Shown here piece after piece: positions 1-13,618 of a stretch of DNA of 64,000 nucleotides. A program made the position numbers and the translations under genes. The stretch is from Micromonospora chokoriensis (lineage in GTDB: Bacteria; Actinomycetota; Actinomycetes; Mycobacteriales; Micromonosporaceae). The notes beneath the pieces are model-generated. The model ran no database searches. It was not told the origin of the DNA and saw only the letters and a list, made by a program, of their open reading frames with translations. The stretch is taken from positions 62,001 through 126,000 of the forward strand of contig NZ_JOAN01000005.1 of assembly GCF_000718555.1 (NCBI RefSeq), read 5' to 3'. Each line of letters begins with the position of its first letter. Position 1 is the first letter of the stretch.

Positions 1-3000
1 GGACGCGGCGCAGTTGCACCTCGGCGCCGTCGGCGTACCAGGTTCCGTCCTTCTTCGTGGTCAGCGTCACCGGGGGCAAGTCGACAGTGCTCGTGTCGTC
101 CGGGCCGAGGAAGAAGCCCGTACCCCCCTGCGACGCGCTTGGATGCGGTCCTGACGCACGGGAACCACCACGCGGGCCTCCGAAAGGCGGACGCGGCTGG
201 GTCGCCGGATTTCTCAGCGTCGCTGGTGGCGTGAGTGACCCCAACCGCTGTTCCGCGGGCGCGAGCACCTCGGCAAGGCGTGCGGCGTCTCCTGGACGCT
301 GGCGCAGGTGGGCGATGACGGCCGTGCGGATCGCGTCGACGAGAGGCCCCCGTTGCGGCGGAGGAACCGAGGCCGCAGTCCGCACCGCTGCAACGATCGC
401 TCGGCCCGTGGGCGTGTTGGCCAAGGTTGCGCGGTACTCGGAGATGCGGTCAGCCCGCTGCGCGGCGGCGACCAGCCGCTCCCTGATCGCCGCGTACTCC
501 TCAGGTGTCTGGTTACCGGCGCCCAGCATCCTCATCTCGATGAGGATGCTGGGCGGGTAGGGTGCCCGGCGATCCAACTGGTGGGGGCCCCCGACGCCGA
601 AGACGGCCTCGGGCGTGAGCTCGGGATCCGTGCCCTGAAGTAGCTGGTCGAGGTAGCGGCCGCCGGACATCGGGCCGATCCCGGGGACGATATTGAGTCC
701 CACGTCGAAGAGCGGATTGTCGCGGCTGCGATCCCAGCCCTCGATCTCCCTGATGTCGTGGGCTAGCGTCGGGAAAGACCGCCGCATCGCGTCTGCGGCG
801 CGGTCGTGGGCCGCCGCGCGTTGCGTCGACAGGAATGTCTGCAGGTGAGGCGGCATCCCCGACCGGACGGCCGGCAACGAGGTGCGCGCGGCGACCGCGA
901 GGTACCCCTTGACGTGGATCTGTTTCTGGTGCCGACTCCTGAACCAGAGGGGAAACACTCCAGCCTGGGCGAGAGCGAGAGCGAGATTGCCGTAGATCGT
1001 GCCGAGGTCGGCGTCGAGCGCCGCGAGCATCTCGACATCGGCGTTCTCATGGACGGGGTACCCGCGCGAGGCGGAGTAGAGCCGAGCCATCTCTGCGCCG
1101 AAGTGACGCCCCGCTTGGAGCAACGGCAACGATTCCGGTTCACCTCTCACGACCACACCGGGCCCGGGCGCGACCCGACTCACCGCCATGGCCGTGTCGA
1201 GCACGGGGCCGATCGCGTCGACGGGCGCTCCCATCGTCGCCTGCACGTACAGGTTGTCTCCACGGGGGAAGACCGCCGGGTGCGCCGTGGCGGTGAGGTT
1301 CGCGTAGCGCGGGTTGACCACGAAGTCGGTCCCATTGAAGAGCTGACCCAGCGTCTCCCCCCGACTCTCGTTCAGGATGTTCCGGATTCTGAGCCTGTCA
1401 ACGTCCAACTCCGACACTGTCCGGCCAGACTCGCCTGCGAGAATCGCCGCGGGGGCCGTGATGGTCTCCGGCACGGGCACCAGGTGTACCTGCGGTCGCT
1501 GACCACGGGGGAAGCTGTTCAGGTTCCCGTGAAAGCGCTGGCCGTCAGAGAGCCAGCCAGCCATGTCGGCGACGACCCGCACGCTGCCGTCCGCATTCGT
1601 CAGCAGCAGCTCGCCCTTCGGGACGATCGCGCCGAGGCGTACCTGCTGGTTCTCCTCCTCGTCGCCGTAGCGACCAAACTCATGATTGATCGGGGCGTCC
1701 AGCAACGCCGGTACCGGCGGGGCCGACTCGGGGCCGGCCCACGATGTGCCGTCAGGTAGGGCTGCCGGGTCCACCACGCGGCCATGGGCGTCGAGAACGA
1801 TCGCCCAGGTTTGTACGGTGCCGTTGCCGTGGTCGGGGCCGTGGAGTTCTCGGATACGGCGACCGTTGGATTGGGGGTCGACGCCCTGTATGCCTGATGA
1901 GGTGTTGTGCCACACCCGTGCGTGACCGTCAGTGCCGTCGCCGCGGCTCTCCAGAAGGAGAACGCTCGCACCAGTGCCCTGCCCTTGCAGGGTGTTCCAG
2001 AGTGCCTGCGGGTCGTGTACCTGGGCCCAGCCGGGGCCGGCGATCAGGCTGGAGCGCACTCCGGCGACTCCGCCGAGGCCGACGACGGGTAGGTCGTCGG
2101 AGGCGTTGGTGACCCAAACGCCGCCTGGGTAGACCCTGCGGATGAACCAGTTGACCATGGTCACGCACTCGGCCAGTGACCATTGGCCGGCGTCGCCCTG
2201 CTCACGGACGTCGGCGACGACGCCGTCCACGACCTGCTTGAGCCTGGCCGGGGTGAGGTCTACCGGTGCCGTCCGGTCGTGGGGCGTGGGGCCGAAGAGG
2301 TCACGGGCCCGATCCCCCGGCGTGCGCGGCTTCTGGGCCACGGTGCTCTCCTGCACCGCGTCGGCCACGGGCGTGTCCGTCAGCGGTTGCGCGGTGAGAT
2401 CCGTCAGATAGGTCTGGTAGGCAGAGCCAAAGTCGCCGGCCTGGCGACGTCCGCCGCGGGCAATGCGGGCCTGGTCGGTTTCCGAGACGGGCGAGTCGAA
2501 GGCGTCGCCAGCGTCGAAGATGACCTCGGAAGCGACCGCGTCATCGGTGTCGTCGTCAGAATCCGAGGTCAGGTGCGGTCCGGTTGGTGCGGTCTGGGGA
2601 ACGTCGTCGATCTCCTCAATGAACGCCTCGCCGACCGGGTTCGGCTGGCGGAGCGTGCCGTAGGAGTAGCCGAGTTCCCGTGAGAGCGCTCTGGCGGCGT
2701 GTTCGCCGTTGGCGTGGAACTCGGCGGCGACGAGCGTGGTGAACAGGTCGATGAGGGCAAACTGGCTGATCTGCCTGTCGGTGGCGCTGACGCCGCTCGT
2801 CACCAGCGGACGCTGGTGGTCGACCGCCACCTGGAACCTCGCCCAGGCGATGGCGTCGCGATAAGCGTGGGTGCGGTGCCCCAGAAGTTCGAGGTACGCC
2901 CGGGAGTCTTTGAGCTGTTCCCCGTGCGGCCGCCCCAGTCTGACCTGACTCGCCGTGCTGTTGTCAGCCCAGGCCCACGTCGATTCACCGCCAAGTGTGG

Positions 3001-6000
3001 CGATGAGCGTGTCCGGCGTGGTGACCGACGCGTCGACAACGGGTCTCCCCAGCGCCGCACCGACGAGACTCGTCGCGAAGACCACACAGTTACTGTTCAA
3101 CAAATGGTAGTCCGCGACGGAGCCTTCCGCGGCGAACAGATACGCATTCATAAGTTGTTCTGCATTGATGCGATAGGTGCCAAGAACCCGAGCATGCTTG
3201 GCCGAGACGTAACGCTCATCATCGTGAATCGCGCCTCTCGCACCAAACAAGCCCTCGTTCGGATAGAAGCCGAGGGCCACTTGATTCCCGTTCGGAAGCC
3301 TGACCGCGACCACGGCATGACCTGGACTGAACGGCACGTCGTCAGCCAGCACGCGAGATGGCGCGGCCACCAAGACCAGTTCAATATCCTGTGCCGGGTT
3401 GTCGATCTCCCGCTCGGCATGCTCCCGCAAGGGTCGAGCAAGGTCGATGAACTTTTCTACCCATTCCTGAGGCTGCGAGTTTTCCACCTCGAACTGCCCG
3501 TCCGGCGGTGGAAGCACGGTGAAGCCGCGGAGCGTGCCATAAGACTGACCCAAGCGCTGCGACAACTGCACCGCGGCGCTCTCGCCGTTGGCGACATACT
3601 CTGCCGCCACCATCGTGGCGAACGAATCAAGCATGCCAAGCTGCGCCTGCTGACTGAGGGTAGTGACCTGCCCCTGCCCCACCACCGGACGCTGATGGTC
3701 GAGCGCCACCTGATACCGGGCCCAGGACTGCGCCGCGCTCACACGCTCGCGATCCTCGCTCGACTCCAAGGAACGCCTGGCAGACACCAACCTCGTCGCA
3801 TCCGTGTAGCCCAACGTGGTAAGCGGATCGGTCGCGTCGGACCAGGTCCGGCTGGAATGCGGCGACATCGCCACAACGAACTCGGGCACCGAAGCGTCCA
3901 TCGGCGCGTCGGTGATCGGGTGACCCACCGAAGCCTTCGCGAACCTCCGCACGAACTCCGCGCTGCCCTCTTCCAGCGAACTGGCCCAGAGATCGGGGTG
4001 CGACTGACTGAACAGGACCGCACTCATCAACTGCGCCGGGCTGACCCGAATCGTCGCAGCCACCCTCGACGAAGGGTCAAGAACGGAGCTGACCGACGGA
4101 TCCACGCCAAAACTCACCGGTTCGACCCGGCCCGGGACGCGGACCTCAACCCAAACCCGATCACCGGCCGACATCACCACGAGATCGATCTCGGGCTGCG
4201 TGCCCTCCGCCCCCACCCGCTGCAGATACTCCTGCAGAGGCCGCACACGCTCCGTCATCAACACGAAAGGTTCACCGGTGAGCCGCACCCGCTGCGTCTC
4301 CAGCCCCCCACGCGCGCCGGGCGCGGGAGGGGACGTCGGCAACCAGCTCCGCCACCCCTGAACACCGACGTCGAAGTTCAACCATCCATCGGTCAGGGTT
4401 CTTGAGTTCTCTGGCTGAGAGATGCCCGTGGTCAGGGGCAGGAAGTCGATGCTGTCCACGGTGGCAGGCAAGCGGGCCGGCCGGCCCGTCTGTCCATCCA
4501 GGAAATATACGTTGCCGTCGGCGTTCCGTACTGCGTTGAAAGCGTGCCCGACGGTGTTTTCCCCGGGAGCCCGCACCACCACGAAACCGCGGGCACCTGC
4601 CTCGGCATTCTTCAGCGCCTCTTGCACCGAGGCGATATCACGAACCCGATAGATCCGCCCCTCGGCGTTGTCCGCGAGTCCGAGTTTCTGGCGCTGATAA
4701 TTCAAGAGGTCACTGGCGGGCAACGCCTCGGTGCCACTGGCCTGATACGGCCCGTCGCCCTGCAATGACATGTCCGTCGCGATAGCGGTGATCGCACAGT
4801 TCGTCGTGAAAACGCCCCACCACTTCAGACCCAAGTTTGGATTCACCTTGGGCAGCCATGGATAAGCAGCATCGACAGCCGACCTATCCGGACTATTATC
4901 GATCTTCTTGGTGAACAGGAAGTGCTGCCACCCGTGACCTGTCTTCCCCTTACCCCAATCGGTCAGGCTGGTCATCTCGTACGAGTCCGCCGAGTGGGGC
5001 AGCGGTCCTCGCTCGCTGCGTGACTGCGCGTCCGTTGCCCGTGTTTCGCGTCGGCCGAAGGTGGTCTCGCGCTGCTGCCGCCTGAGTTTGCGTGGCCGCT
5101 GCGGCGGTGCCGTCGTCGTGGAGCGCTGCTGTTGAGGGCTCGAGGCGGGGGGTTGGTCGGTGTCGGTGGGGTTGCTGCGCTGGGCGGGCGGTTGTTCGGC
5201 GGCGGGGGTGGTGTCGGTGGGGGTGGCGGCATTGATGGGCGTGGTGATTGACCAGTAGGACTGGAGCCTCTGCGACCATCCAGGGCGGTTGCGTCTGATG
5301 GTGCTGCTGGCGTCGGTGAGGACGTGTGCCAGCTCGTTCGGGTTGGCCAGGACGGTGGGGTTGACCTTGAGCGTGTAGGGCGTGCGGTCTTTTTTGCCGT
5401 TGTCGTCGGGGCGATGGGTGATGCTGGCGTGCGGCACGGTGTCGTCGGCGGTGACGGTGATCGTTGCGGAGATGGATCCTTCGACCTGGACGTGCAGTCG
5501 GTCGTCGGCGAGGACGTCGTACCAGATGCGGTTTCGGGTGGGGGGTTGCTCGATGTGACCGACCGCGGACCAGAGTTGTTCGCGTTGCGTGGTGCGGCTA
5601 CTGATGATCTTTTCGCGTGATGCTTTGAACGCCTTTTGCAACGCTGCGGCGTCCGCGTCGGTGGTGGTGACGGCGTCGGCGGTTACGGCGTCGGTGGTGG
5701 TGGTGTCGGCGGTGGTCAGGGTGATGGCGCGTAGGTCGTTGAGATGTTTGTTGTTGGTGACGTCGCGGCCGTGGTGGGTGCGGAGGTTCGCCACGACCGC
5801 AGTCCAGCGGGCCTGTGAGCCTGGTTCTTCGGTGCGGAGTCCGAGTTCGTCGAGGAGAACGGCGAGTTCGGGGAGGAGTATCTCGACGTTGAGGTCTTCA
5901 CGGGCGGTGTTACGGCGGGACTCGGTGGCGTCGAGGTCGGTGAGGATGTCGTTGAGTCTGGTCACCGCGGATCGGTCGGCGGCGGTGAGACGCACCGGGG

Positions 6001-9000
6001 TGGAGTTGCCACGACCGTCAGCGGGTGCGTTGCCGAGGGTGGGTTGGGAGGGGGTGTCGAGGGGGCGGCGGGTAAGCACGCGTAGGGGTTCACCGCCGTG
6101 TCTGATGTCCGCGATGCGGGATCCGAATCGGCGGCTGCTGGTGCTGAGGGACTTCCCGGTGCCGATTACAAACTTCTGCGCCGTGTCACCGAAGCGGTAG
6201 ATCCATTTTCTGTTCTTGTCCGGCATCAAGACCGGCACAGGCACGATCTTTGCGTTCTCCTCTACCACCTTCTGGCCGTATTCGCTGATGTTGCTGACGA
6301 AATCGGCGGTGGTCCAGGGCAGCCGCCTGACCTGCTCCTGGGCGCCTTGCTGCCGCACGACCTGCCGGTAGAGAGGTTCGTTGACGCGGACGAAAGTCTC
6401 ACCGGCGGCGGTGGCGACCTGAGCGGCGACGCCGGTCGCGATCAGGGTGGGGACGACCGGGCCGCTGGCAAGCAGACCCACACCGGCGGCGAGGCCGTAA
6501 CCGGCGCCCTGCCCGATCATCGCCGGGAGGTGCTTATAGGCGATCTGGTGGAACCACCAGGCCTCCTTCGGCCGCTGGGCACCCCGGTTGATCTCCTTCT
6601 GGTGACGAACCAGAGCCGCGGTCTCGGAGAAGCGACGCCAATTCGGGCGTTGCGACGCGTCAGGCAACGGAAGTAGCGGGACGTTGGTTTCGTCCGCCAG
6701 CATGGCGTCGACAAGCTTCTTGGTCTGTTCCAGCTGAAATTGCGCGTCCCACGCGGCCAACGCGACGGCGTCACGGAACTCAATGTCCTTGGCCAGGCTC
6801 CACCCCGCGCCATAGCCGATACCCCGCAACGCCGCACCGATGGCGCTGGTGTCGGCCAACCCGACCGCGTTACCGAGAACATGCGCCAACGTCATCGACG
6901 GAACCTGCGCTCCGGTGTGCTGCACCCCCACACGGGTAGCGTTATGCCACACCTGCGGACGACCGTCCGGCACCCCGCGATCAATCAAGTCATAGCTCTG
7001 CGCCCCTGGTGCCGCAGGCGCAGACCGGAACGACTCCAAGAACCGCTTCGCCAACGATCGCCGCTTGTGCAGATCCTCGATCTTGTTGTCGACTTCCTTC
7101 TTGACCTCATCCTGGATCGCCGCCAACTTGGCCGACAGCGCACTCAAGTCGGCACGCGACTGATCATCCAGCCCCCGCGAATTGGCGTTCAGAACGTCCA
7201 ACTCGGCATCCAAGCGGACCAACTCGGCATCCAGAGCGTCAGCTTCTTCACCGGCAGCCACTTCCCGGCGGCGAGCTTCCACTATCTGACGGCGGTCTTC
7301 CACCGTCCGGCGTTCGGCTTCCAGGCGTCGACTGGCTTCGACCCACCGCTCATACATTTCCCGGGTGTGGTAATACGTCATTTCCGCCCACATATTACGG
7401 CGGTGATCCGGGCTATGTTTGCGGTAGTGGTCGAATCTGCCCTTGGCCTCAGCTTCCGGCTGATCGAATACCCAGTCAGAACCAGCGCCAGCCAGCAGAC
7501 TCTGCCCGGCCTGCATACCCAGGGCCGCCGCGCCGATCTCCCAGTTACCCGTCAAAGCACCGGTCATCACCAACGCCGCCGACGAACTCGTACTCGCCGC
7601 CGGGAAGCGCTTCGTCAACTGTGGAGTCGGCAAACCAAACGCCGGAGCGGTATACCGGCCCGCCGGACCGCCCTTCGGCGCGGCAAGCGTGTCCTTCGGC
7701 GGCCCACCACCTGCGGCGATATTCGCCGCCGCACCATCGGAATACGCCTGCGTCGCATTGAACACCGAAGCGCTGACCATGCTGTTCCCGATCAACCCCG
7801 GCGCCCGACCCGCCACCAGACCAGCGGCCCCCGTCTGCACAACGGTGGCCGTCGCCCAGAAACGACGCACCCCATGCTCAACCAACGGCGGCTTGTCCGA
7901 CAACGGACCCTTAACACGGATCCCCTCCCGCCGACCCACCGCCGAGTCGACCTGCCGCCGAACCTCCTCAGTCAACCCAACCGGCTGGCCCTGCCGATTC
8001 CGCTCGTCCTGGTCACTGCGGAGTTGCCTGAGCTCGTTGTCGATCCGGGTCCACTCACCACGAACGACCCGACCAGCCCCCTGCAACCAACCATAGGACG
8101 ACTTCACCCACCGTTTGGCCCGCCGCACCCCGAAACGCCGGCCCTGGAAATACAGCCGACGCACCGCCTCATGCTGGGCCAACAACGACCGCGCCCGCAG
8201 ATCGTCCTCACTAGCCCCTGGGAGCCTCCGCTGATACGCCCACCGCGTCAACTCACCAGCCACGCCGATCGTGATTGACGCGTCACTTGCATCACCACGA
8301 ACCTGCAACTCGGGCGCGCCATCCACCTGCGCAAGCACAACACTCGTATGAGTCGCGCCATCCCATTTAGCCGGGTCGACCACCCGCACCGGAATCCGCT
8401 GAAGATCCCCCTCAATTACTTTCTCCGAGCCCTCCGGTGGCACACCCACCGTCAGCACCTCGTCCTGCAACGCACCGACCTGCATGATCCCCGGCTGCGC
8501 GACGAACCCTCGCACCGCCCGATCCACACTGCTCAACACCTCAGACTTGTCGGGCTTGGACCGCACATGCAGCATCAACTGCTCTGCCACACCCGTCGGA
8601 ACGTCGTTCACGGCCAGGCGGCGCAACACCACCTCACCCCGATGCGCACCGCCATGCAAATCACGCAATGCACCAGCCCGACGCAAATGATCTGCCGACG
8701 CCACCAAATCCTTATGCGACTGCGGCGGATCAGCTGACACACCCCGCAATTCCGCAGTCAACGACCGGAGCTGCTTTTTCTCATCGTCATTCGGCGAATG
8801 CCGCCACCAAGCGGACCGGTTCTCGGCAGCAAACGGCCCTGGCCTGGCCGGCTTATTCCTCTTCCACCTCCCCGGCACGTCCGCCACCGGCGAATCCGGA
8901 ACCGCGACATCCCCGGCCCCAACAGACGAGCCACTAGCCGGCACCGCAGAAACCACACTCGACGTGTCAGAAACCACAGGCGGCGTCACAGAGACAGCGG

Positions 9001-12000
9001 GCGGGGACACCGGGACAGTGGTCGGCGGGACCGGATCCGCCACCGACGTGACAGGAGTCCGAGTCTGGTCGACCCGACGATCACCGCCGGCAGGAGGCAC
9101 CTCAAGCTGACGCAGATCGTTCTCATCATCGACCAGTCCCCGCACCACCGTATTTCGAGGCAGCGCCAGCCGCCACGCCTCCGGAGTGAGCTCAGTACTC
9201 ACCACTTCTTGGCCTGGCGTCAACTCGGTCAGCACAAGCCGTTCGTCCGTGAGGCGCTCGACCAACACCACCCCGAAGGGAGCGCCCGCCTTTTGCACCC
9301 ACAAAGCAGTCACCGAGCCCGACCGCAACTCTTCCAAATGAGAAGCCAAGTCAGCGGCCGGGAGGTTGTGCCCCCAATGCCCGCCAAGCCGTGCCGCCAA
9401 GATCGATACAGGCATGCCACTGTCGGTGCTACCAGCCGACACACCGGGCGAGCCAGCCATAACCCTGAACGCCCATTCCGCGGGCTTTACCGCCGGCGAA
9501 CCCTCCGCCGCCCGCCGCACCGACCCCTCATCCAGGGCCGACACCCACATACCCGACGACACGTCCTCTTGCCCGGATGCGCCGGGACGAGACTCATCGG
9601 CCCCCGGTACCCCACCGACCAGCTCGCTGTGATCGGGGACGACCCTCAGATGCTCGTACGATCCCTCCTCATCAATTGTCGCGGCAATGGCGTCATCAAC
9701 GCGTTCGATGAGGTCCGCCAACGCAGCGCCCGACTGCGGCTTCGGGACGTCCTCACCGTGTGTCTTATCGCGGAACAACGCCAAATTCTCGCGAACCTTG
9801 ACGAGCTGCTCAGACCAGACCGAGTCCGCAGCACCCGCGTCGAGGCCGTTGACCGCGTCCATGACAGCGAAAGCTGATGTGACTTGGTCCCGCCAATGCG
9901 GATTCTCCATCGGATCGGTCGATTCAGCGAACCGCTTATCGATCAGAGGCCGAGTGTTGGCGAGGGTGGCTTCCTTTATGTTGTTCACCCATCGCTTCCG
10001 CTGCTTCTGGTCGAACACCCGAACCGAGCCCTTTGGCCGTCGAATATCGGCCGTCAGCGGCAGGAACTCAATCGTATGTTCACCCGCAGGAAGGCGAGCC
10101 GCCCGACCGATCTGTCCGTCCATGAAATAGACTTTGCCATCGGATCCGCGCTCCACATTGAAGACATGCGCCGTCTTGTCCTTGGGAGTCCGCACCACCA
10201 CGAGACCACGCGGGTGATCGCCCGCAGGCGGCGTGCCGACCTCTTCCAAGGCTTCTCGAACCGCATCGATATTCTTGACCTGGAAAGTGATCCCAGGAGC
10301 GTCGTCCCGCAGCTGGAGTTGCTCGCGCTGGTAGTTGATTAAATCCTCATAAGGCAACGATTCTGTGCCACTCGCCTGATGCGCATAACGTCCCCCTGAC
10401 GACTGCAGCGACATATCCGTCGCGATCGCCGCAACCACACAGTTCGTCCTGAAAAGACCCCTGCGCAAACTCCACTTCGCATTCCGCGGATTAACCATTT
10501 CCAACCACGGATAGGAACTCTTGACCTCAATATCCGATGGATTCTTGGGAATCTCGCTTGCGAACATCGCACTGTTCGGCGCATGACCAACCCGCCCACC
10601 GAACAGCTCTGCATCCATTGGATGCGGACTCCGTGAATACGGCAACCGCCCCAACCCACTACGGGCCTGCGCATCAACCCGCCGCGCATCAGACCTCGAC
10701 GAGCCAGCCGGCCGAGGGACGGCCTGCGGCGCGACGCGAGCCGGCTGGGTCCTGGTCTCACTCCCGCCCACCGACGCACCAGCGCCACGGCCACCCATGC
10801 CCTGACCGGAAGCCCCAGGCACCACCCGATGCTGTTCCGGCATACCCGACACGGTCGCCCGCCCACCCGTCGTCGGTGTGGCTGCCAGTCCTGCCACGGG
10901 TGGAGGAGTGCTGGCCGGCATCACCACCGATGCCACACCACCCACCGGACCAAGGGGAAGCTGACCCAACTGATCCGTGTCGGTGAAGACCACGAAATTC
11001 GTGGAGAAGACCGCCGGCGTTTTGTCGGCCGGCCCCGACCAACCCGCCAGGTCGAACTCCGTGCGGATCGCCTGCTTCTTCCGAACGGTCTCGACCTGCA
11101 CAAACCGGCCATCCGCAAGCCTCTCGACGAGGACCACATTTACCGGTGCATGCCTAAACTTCTGAGTCCACACTGCGGTCACCGACCCGGGGCTCAACCG
11201 CTCCAGATCACCCACCGCGCCGCGGCGCCAACCCCCACCCAACTGACTCGCGACCATGTCCAACGAGTCCGCACCCGGCTGATCAGCAGCATTGCCGGAG
11301 TCGCTCCGCACCCGAGTCAGGACACCCCGCACCCGCCCCGCACTCGTGCGTGTCAACTGACTAGAACCGGCGGTCGCCAACGGGGCATCCAACAGATCTG
11401 CCGACCGCTGCGGCATCTCCACACCTGCCGGCATCGACATCCCCGGCAGGGAGGAGGACCCCACGACACCTGAAACGGCACCCGGCACGCTTGGCACACC
11501 CGCAACCGGCACCGGCCCGGCCATCGACCACCCGCCGGGCCGCGCACCCGACTGCGAGTCACCCTGCGTACCCATGTGGGAACCGGTCTGCGCACCCGAC
11601 TGCGAACTCACCTGCGCACCCGACTGCGAGCCCGACTGCCCACCAACCTGCTGCGCACCCGACTGCGAACCCAGCTGCCCACCAACCTGCTGCGCACCCG
11701 ACTGCGAACCCGACTGCCCACCAACCTGCTGCGCACCCGACTGCGAACCCACCTGCGTGCCCGGTGGCATACCGGTCTGCCCGCCCGGTGGCAGGCCCAG
11801 CTGCGGGCCGGTCTGGGTGTCGGAGGGGCCTCCAACCAGCGGCACGCTGCCGCCGGTCGTAGCATCCCTCGTCGAACCACCCAATGTTTCACCCAAGGTC
11901 CCCGCGCCCGGCGAGCCCGCTCCACCGGTGCCCACGCCCGGACCGGCGCCTGGGATGGGATCAACCTCGGAGTACGCCGGAGGCAGCGACTCATACGCCG

Positions 12001-13201
12001 GGGGCGGCGGCTCGTACGTCGGCACCGGATCCATGTCCGGATCACCCGTACCCGGCGTACCTGTGCCCGGCGTACCCGTGCCCGGCGTACCCGTGCCCGC
12101 CGTGCCCGTGCCCGCCGTGCCCGTGCCCGCCGTACCCGTGCCCGCCGTACCCGTACCCGCCGTACCCGTACCCGCCGTGCCCGTACCCGCCGTACCCGTA
12201 CCCGCCGTACCCGCGGTCCCCGTGCCCGGCGTGCCCGGCGTGTCCGTGCTCGACGTGTTCGTCGCATCGCCGCGGCGGGGCCCACCACCGCCGAGTGCAT
12301 CCCGGCCGGCGCCGATTCCCCCGAACGTCACGTGGTTCAACATCGACGACACCACCGTCGGCGCGAGGATGTTGGTGTCGATCTGGCCGTTCATGATGCC
12401 ACCGACGGCTATCTCGGTGACGAGCTCCTCGGCCGCACCGAACACCATGCCCGCCCCGGCCCCGAGGGCTTTGCCACCCTTGCCACCGGGAGCATGAGAG
12501 GCGACGCTCTTACCCCCGACGTTCGTGTTGCGACCCAACCGACGCGCCCCACCCTTGCCGGCCCCGAAAACCCCACCGACCAAGCTCTCCAAGGCGCCCC
12601 CGGCCACCGCGTCCTTGGTGTTCTTGTGGTTCCATCCCCCCTGATACTTCTTATTCCGACTGTCCAACTGCGCGACGAGGTCGACCAACAGCTCGTACAA
12701 GACGTTGAACGCCGCCGATAGCGCGGCCTTCTTGGCGAGGCTCAGAAACAGGTGGAAAAGGCCCTTCCGAACCCCCTGCGACTTCGCCATCCATTCGGCC
12801 AAGAAGAGCGGATTGATCCAGAAGAGCTTTAACGCGAGAATCAACTCGTACAACAGCAATGCGGTGATAGCCAACACGGTAATAATCACGTAGTTGAACA
12901 GCGCGGAGTACTGAGTCATCATCTGCGCCAACAGCCGCACAAAATCCGGAGCGTCTTCCAGCGACTGCGCCACACCGTCGGCCGCATCGACAAACGACTC
13001 TTCTGCCTCGCCCATGATCCCGTCACGGATCGACTTCACACCATCGAGGAAGTCGAGACCTGCGTCATCCAGATAGCCTGCGATCTCGTACAGATCCTGC
13101 GCCAAAGCATAGAACCGCTCCGGCTCCAGACCCGGAAGCTCCTCACCATAAAACCACTTGAAGAACTCCGCCAGATCATCAGAACTCTGGAAGTCAGGCA
13201 C
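1..13201 (-). CDS. giant T7SS-associated polymorphic toxin with several papain-like deamidase domains (3' end outside window)
   Basis: One minus-strand frame stays open from the GTG at 13201 to the window edge, giving more than 4,400 residues; the C-terminus is not seen. Residues 1-300 form a helical, WXG100/CpnT-N-like head with a hydrophobic stretch near 98-120. Gly/Thr/Ala repeats (about 320-390) and Gln/Gly/Ser repeats (about 478-541) follow. Two domains resemble the toxin glutamine deamidase (Tox-PL) family: Cys921, His1012, Asp1028 ([26 protein letters not shown]) and Cys2802, His2886, Asp2902 ([26 protein letters not shown]). A permuted papain-like unit has His3295 (PGHAVVAV) and Cys3372 ([11 protein letters not shown]). 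A third deamidase-like unit has Cys3679, His3760, Asp3775. The family deamidates Gln in target proteins; export through the adjacent ESX system is inferred from the head domain and location. The start was chosen for the frame; its ribosome site is weak. Domain borders come from reading by eye. Confidence 0.85.
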   Translation of the reverse strand, partial: MPDFQSSDDLAEFFKWFYGEELPGLEPERFYALAQDLYEIAGYLDDAGLDFLDGVKSIRDGIMGEAEESFVDAADGVAQSLEDAPDFVRLLAQMMTQYSALFNYVIITVLAITALLLYELILALKLFWINPLFLAEWMAKSQGVRKGLFHLFLSLAKKAALSAAFNVLYELLVDLVAQLDSRNKKYQGGWNHKNTKDAVAGGALESLVGGVFGAGKGGARRLGRNTNVGGKSVASHAPGGKGGKALGAGAGMVFGAAEELVTEIAVGGIMNGQIDTNILAPTVVSSMLNHVTFGGIGAGRDALGGGGPRRGDATNTSSTDTPGTPGTGTAGTAGTGTAGTGTAGTGTAGTGTAGTGTAGTGTAGTGTAGTGTPGTGTPGTGTPGTGDPDMDPVPTYEPPPPAYESLPPAYSEVDPIPGAGPGVGTGGAGSPGAGTLGETLGGSTRDATTGGSVPLVGGPSDTQTGPQLGLPPGGQTGMPPGTQVGSQSGAQQVGGQSGSQSGAQQVGGQLGSQSGAQQVGGQSGSQSGAQVSSQSGAQTGSHMGTQGDSQSGARPGGWSMAGPVPVAGVPSVPGAVSGVVGSSSLPGMSMPAGVEMPQRSADLLDAPLATAGSSQLTRTSAGRVRGVLTRVRSDSGNAADQPGADSLDMVASQLGGGWRRGAVGDLERLSPGSVTAVWTQKFRHAPVNVVLVERLADGRFVQVETVRKKQAIRTEFDLAGWSGPADKTPAVFSTNFVVFTDTDQLGQLPLGPVGGVASVVMPASTPPPVAGLAATPTTGGRATVSGMPEQHRVVPGASGQGMGGRGAGASVGGSETRTQPARVAPQAVPRPAGSSRSDARRVDAQARSGLGRLPYSRSPHPMDAELFGGRVGHAPNSAMFASEIPKNPSDIEVKSSYPWLEMVNPRNAKWSLRRGLFRTNCVVAAIATDMSLQSSGGRYAHQASGTESLPYEDLINYQREQLQLRDDAPGITFQVKNIDAVREALEEVGTPPAGDHPRGLVVVRTPKDKTAHVFNVERGSDGKVYFMDGQIGRAARLPAGEHTIEFLPLTADIRRPKGSVRVFDQKQRKRWVNNIKEATLANTRPLIDKRFAESTDPMENPHWRDQVTSAFAVMDAVNGLDAGAADSVWSEQLVKVRENLALFRDKTHGEDVPKPQSGAALADLIERVDDAIAATIDEEGSYEHLRVVPDHSELVGGVPGADESRPGASGQEDVSSGMWVSALDEGSVRRAAEGSPAVKPAEWAFRVMAGSPGVSAGSTDSGMPVSILAARLGGHWGHNLPAADLASHLEELRSGSVTALWVQKAGAPFGVVLVERLTDERLVLTELTPGQEVVSTELTPEAWRLALPRNTVVRGLVDDENDLRQLEVPPAGGDRRVDQTRTPVTSVADPVPPTTVPVSPPAVSVTPPVVSDTSSVVSAVPASGSSVGAGDVAVPDSPVADVPGRWKRNKPARPGPFAAENRSAWWRHSPNDDEKKQLRSLTAELRGVSADPPQSHKDLVASADHLRRAGALRDLHGGAHRGEVVLRRLAVNDVPTGVAEQLMLHVRSKPDKSEVLSSVDRAVRGFVAQPGIMQVGALQDEVLTVGVPPEGSEKVIEGDLQRIPVRVVDPAKWDGATHTSVVLAQVDGAPELQVRGDASDASITIGVAGELTRWAYQRRLPGASEDDLRARSLLAQHEAVRRLYFQGRRFGVRRAKRWVKSSYGWLQGAGRVVRGEWTRIDNELRQLRSDQDERNRQGQPVGLTEEVRRQVDSAVGRREGIRVKGPLSDKPPLVEHGVRRFWATATVVQTGAAGLVAGRAPGLIGNSMVSASVFNATQAYSDGAAANIAAGGGPPKDTLAAPKGGPAGRYTAPAFGLPTPQLTKRFPAASTSSSAALVMTGALTGNWEIGAAALGMQAGQSLLAGAGSDWVFDQPEAEAKGRFDHYRKHSPDHRRNMWAEMTYYHTREMYERWVEASRRLEAERRTVEDRRQIVEARRREVAAGEEADALDAELVRLDAELDVLNANSRGLDDQSRADLSALSAKLAAIQDEVKKEVDNKIEDLHKRRSLAKRFLESFRSAPAAPGAQSYDLIDRGVPDGRPQVWHNATRVGVQHTGAQVPSMTLAHVLGNAVGLADTSAIGAALRGIGYGAGWSLAKDIEFRDAVALAAWDAQFQLEQTKKLVDAMLADETNVPLLPLPDASQRPNWRRFSETAALVRHQKEINRGAQRPKEAWWFHQIAYKHLPAMIGQGAGYGLAAGVGLLASGPVVPTLIATGVAAQVATAAGETFVRVNEPLYRQVVRQQGAQEQVRRLPWTTADFVSNISEYGQKVVEENAKIVPVPVLMPDKNRKWIYRFGDTAQKFVIGTGKSLSTSSRRFGSRIADIRHGGEPLRVLTRRPLDTPSQPTLGNAPADGRGNSTPVRLTAADRSAVTRLNDILTDLDATESRRNTAREDLNVEILLPELAVLLDELGLRTEEPGSQARWTAVVANLRTHHGRDVTNNKHLNDLRAITLTTADTTTTDAVTADAVTTTDADAAALQKAFKASREKIISSRTTQREQLWSAVGHIEQPPTRNRIWYDVLADDRLHVQVEGSISATITVTADDTVPHASITHRPDDNGKKDRTPYTLKVNPTVLANPNELAHVLTDASSTIRRNRPGWSQRLQSYWSITTPINAATPTDTTPAAEQPPAQRSNPTDTDQPPASSPQQQRSTTTAPPQRPRKLRRQQRETTFGRRETRATDAQSRSERGPLPHSADSYEMTSLTDWGKGKTGHGWQHFLFTKKIDNSPDRSAVDAAYPWLPKVNPNLGLKWWGVFTTNCAITAIATDMSLQGDGPYQASGTEALPASDLLNYQRQKLGLADNAEGRIYRVRDIASVQEALKNAEAGARGFVVVRAPGENTVGHAFNAVRNADGNVYFLDGQTGRPARLPATVDSIDFLPLTTGISQPENSRTLTDGWLNFDVGVQGWRSWLPTSPPAPGARGGLETQRVRLTGEPFVLMTERVRPLQEYLQRVGAEGTQPEIDLVVMSAGDRVWVEVRVPGRVEPVSFGVDPSVSSVLDPSSRVAATIRVSPAQLMSAVLFSQSHPDLWASSLEEGSAEFVRRFAKASVGHPITDAPMDASVPEFVVAMSPHSSRTWSDATDPLTTLGYTDATRLVSARRSLESSEDRERVSAAQSWARYQVALDHQRPVVGQGQVTTLSQQAQLGMLDSFATMVAAEYVANGESAAVQLSQRLGQSYGTLRGFTVLPPPDGQFEVENSQPQEWVEKFIDLARPLREHAEREIDNPAQDIELVLVAAPSRVLADDVPFSPGHAVVAVRLPNGNQVALGFYPNEGLFGARGAIHDDERYVSAKHARVLGTYRINAEQLMNAYLFAAEGSVADYHLLNSNCVVFATSLVGAALGRPVVDASVTTPDTLIATLGGESTWAWADNSTASQVRLGRPHGEQLKDSRAYLELLGHRTHAYRDAIAWARFQVAVDHQRPLVTSGVSATDRQISQFALIDLFTTLVAAEFHANGEHAARALSRELGYSYGTLRQPNPVGEAFIEEIDDVPQTAPTGPHLTSDSDDDTDDAVASEVIFDAGDAFDSPVSETDQARIARGGRRQAGDFGSAYQTYLTDLTAQPLTDTPVADAVQESTVAQKPRTPGDRARDLFGPTPHDRTAPVDLTPARLKQVVDGVVADVREQGDAGQWSLAECVTMVNWFIRRVYPGGVWVTNASDDLPVVGLGGVAGVRSSLIAGPGWAQVHDPQALWNTLQGQGTGASVLLLESRGDGTDGHARVWHNTSSGIQGVDPQSNGRRIRELHGPDHGNGTVQTWAIVLDAHGRVVDPAALPDGTSWAGPESAPPVPALLDAPINHEFGRYGDEEENQQVRLGAIVPKGELLLTNADGSVRVVADMAGWLSDGQRFHGNLNSFPRGQRPQVHLVPVPETITAPAAILAGESGRTVSELDVDRLRIRNILNESRGETLGQLFNGTDFVVNPRYANLTATAHPAVFPRGDNLYVQATMGAPVDAIGPVLDTAMAVSRVAPGPGVVVRGEPESLPLLQAGRHFGAEMARLYSASRGYPVHENADVEMLAALDADLGTIYGNLALALAQAGVFPLWFRSRHQKQIHVKGYLAVAARTSLPAVRSGMPPHLQTFLSTQRAAAHDRAADAMRRSFPTLAHDIREIEGWDRSRDNPLFDVGLNIVPGIGPMSGGRYLDQLLQGTDPELTPEAVFGVGGPHQLDRRAPYPPSILIEMRMLGAGNQTPEEYAAIRERLVAAAQRADRISEYRATLANTPTGRAIVAAVRTAASVPPPQRGPLVDAIRTAVIAHLRQRPGDAARLAEVLAPAEQRLGSLTPPATLRNPATQPRPPFGGPRGGSRASGPHPSASQGGTGFFLGPDDTSTVDLPPVTLTTKKDGTWYADGAEVQLRRV
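11580..11765 (-). repeat. 51-base tandem repeats encoding Gln/Gly/Ser linker
   Basis: Units reading [13 protein letters not shown] on the minus strand recur three times with small changes, preceded by shorter related units. The unit is about 51 bases. It forms a second low-complexity linker of the giant toxin and is a likely site of length variation between strains. Confidence 0.75.
12040..12240 (-). repeat. tandem repeat encoding Gly-Thr-Ala/Pro linker of the giant toxin
   Basis: About 12-base units (plus strand cccgtgcccgcc / cccgtacccgcc variants) are repeated in tandem. On the minus strand they encode GTG(T/A/P)-type units, forming a flexible linker between the secretion head and the effector part of the giant protein. 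Confidence 0.8.
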
Positions 13202-13226
13202 CGCAACACACCCCGATCTCACCGCC

Positions 13227-13261
13227 GATGGGGCTACACCACCGAGTGGTGCAGCCCCATC
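13227..13261 (-). terminator. hairpin between the small T7SS gene and the giant toxin
   Basis: A stem of about 15 pairs with one G-U pair and a 3-4 base loop (gatggggctacaccac on the left arm) ends 26 bases before the toxin start codon and follows the stop of the upstream gene by 21 bases. There is no U-tract. It could be a partial terminator or attenuator that lowers toxin expression relative to the operon. Confidence 0.55.
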
Positions 13262-13282
13262 ACCAAATAATTACTTAGTCGA

Positions 13283-13618
13283 TCATGTCCGAGTCGGCAC
13301 ATTGCTGAGGTCGACGCTTTTAGCAAGCTTCAGGGTCATGTCCTGAGCTTCCTCAAAAACCTTTTTAACGTTTTTGACACTATTTGCGTCCACATCCTGG
13401 AGCGTTTCGAACGCCTTGACCAAGACTCCCAACAACTCGAGCGGCTGCTTCATTTGTTTCATAACTTCGCGATCCATGCTGCAGCGCTCCTTACCGGGAG
13501 GCCAGTTCTCATCAATAGCTTTTTTCAAACCCGTACTGGCCTTCTCGACTTGGGCTCGGGATCGGCCCAACTTCGCACTGTCGATCAACGTGGGGTCAGC
13601 GCCAAGCTTCTTGCCCAT
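13283..13618 (-). CDS. small helical T7SS-operon protein, unknown function
   Basis: A 111-residue soluble, charged protein predicted to be mostly helical, with no signal peptide or membrane segment. I do not recognise a family. Its size resembles Esx-type proteins but it shows no WXG motif. The ATG overlaps the stop of the YbaB-like gene (TAATG), so translation is probably coupled. It sits between the YbaB-like gene and the giant toxin, so it may be a chaperone or partner for the toxin or the PPE-like proteins. It could also be an immunity protein; nothing in the sequence decides this. Confidence 0.75.
   Translation of the reverse strand: MGKKLGADPTLIDSAKLGRSRAQVEKASTGLKKAIDENWPPGKERCSMDREVMKQMKQPLELLGVLVKAFETLQDVDANSVKNVKKVFEEAQDMTLKLAKSVDLSNVPTRT

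Noticed and set aside
2699..4405. Long plus-strand open frame (568 codons) in the giant-toxin region, with others at 6740-8278 and 8798-9877.
   Set aside because: They mirror the minus-strand toxin frame, are rich in Arg, Pro and His, and show no domain pattern. The minus frame is open over the whole 13 kb and contains clear catalytic motifs.
12040..12240. Tandem repeats considered as a CRISPR array.
   Set aside because: Units are 12 bases without unique spacers and stay in frame with the toxin gene.
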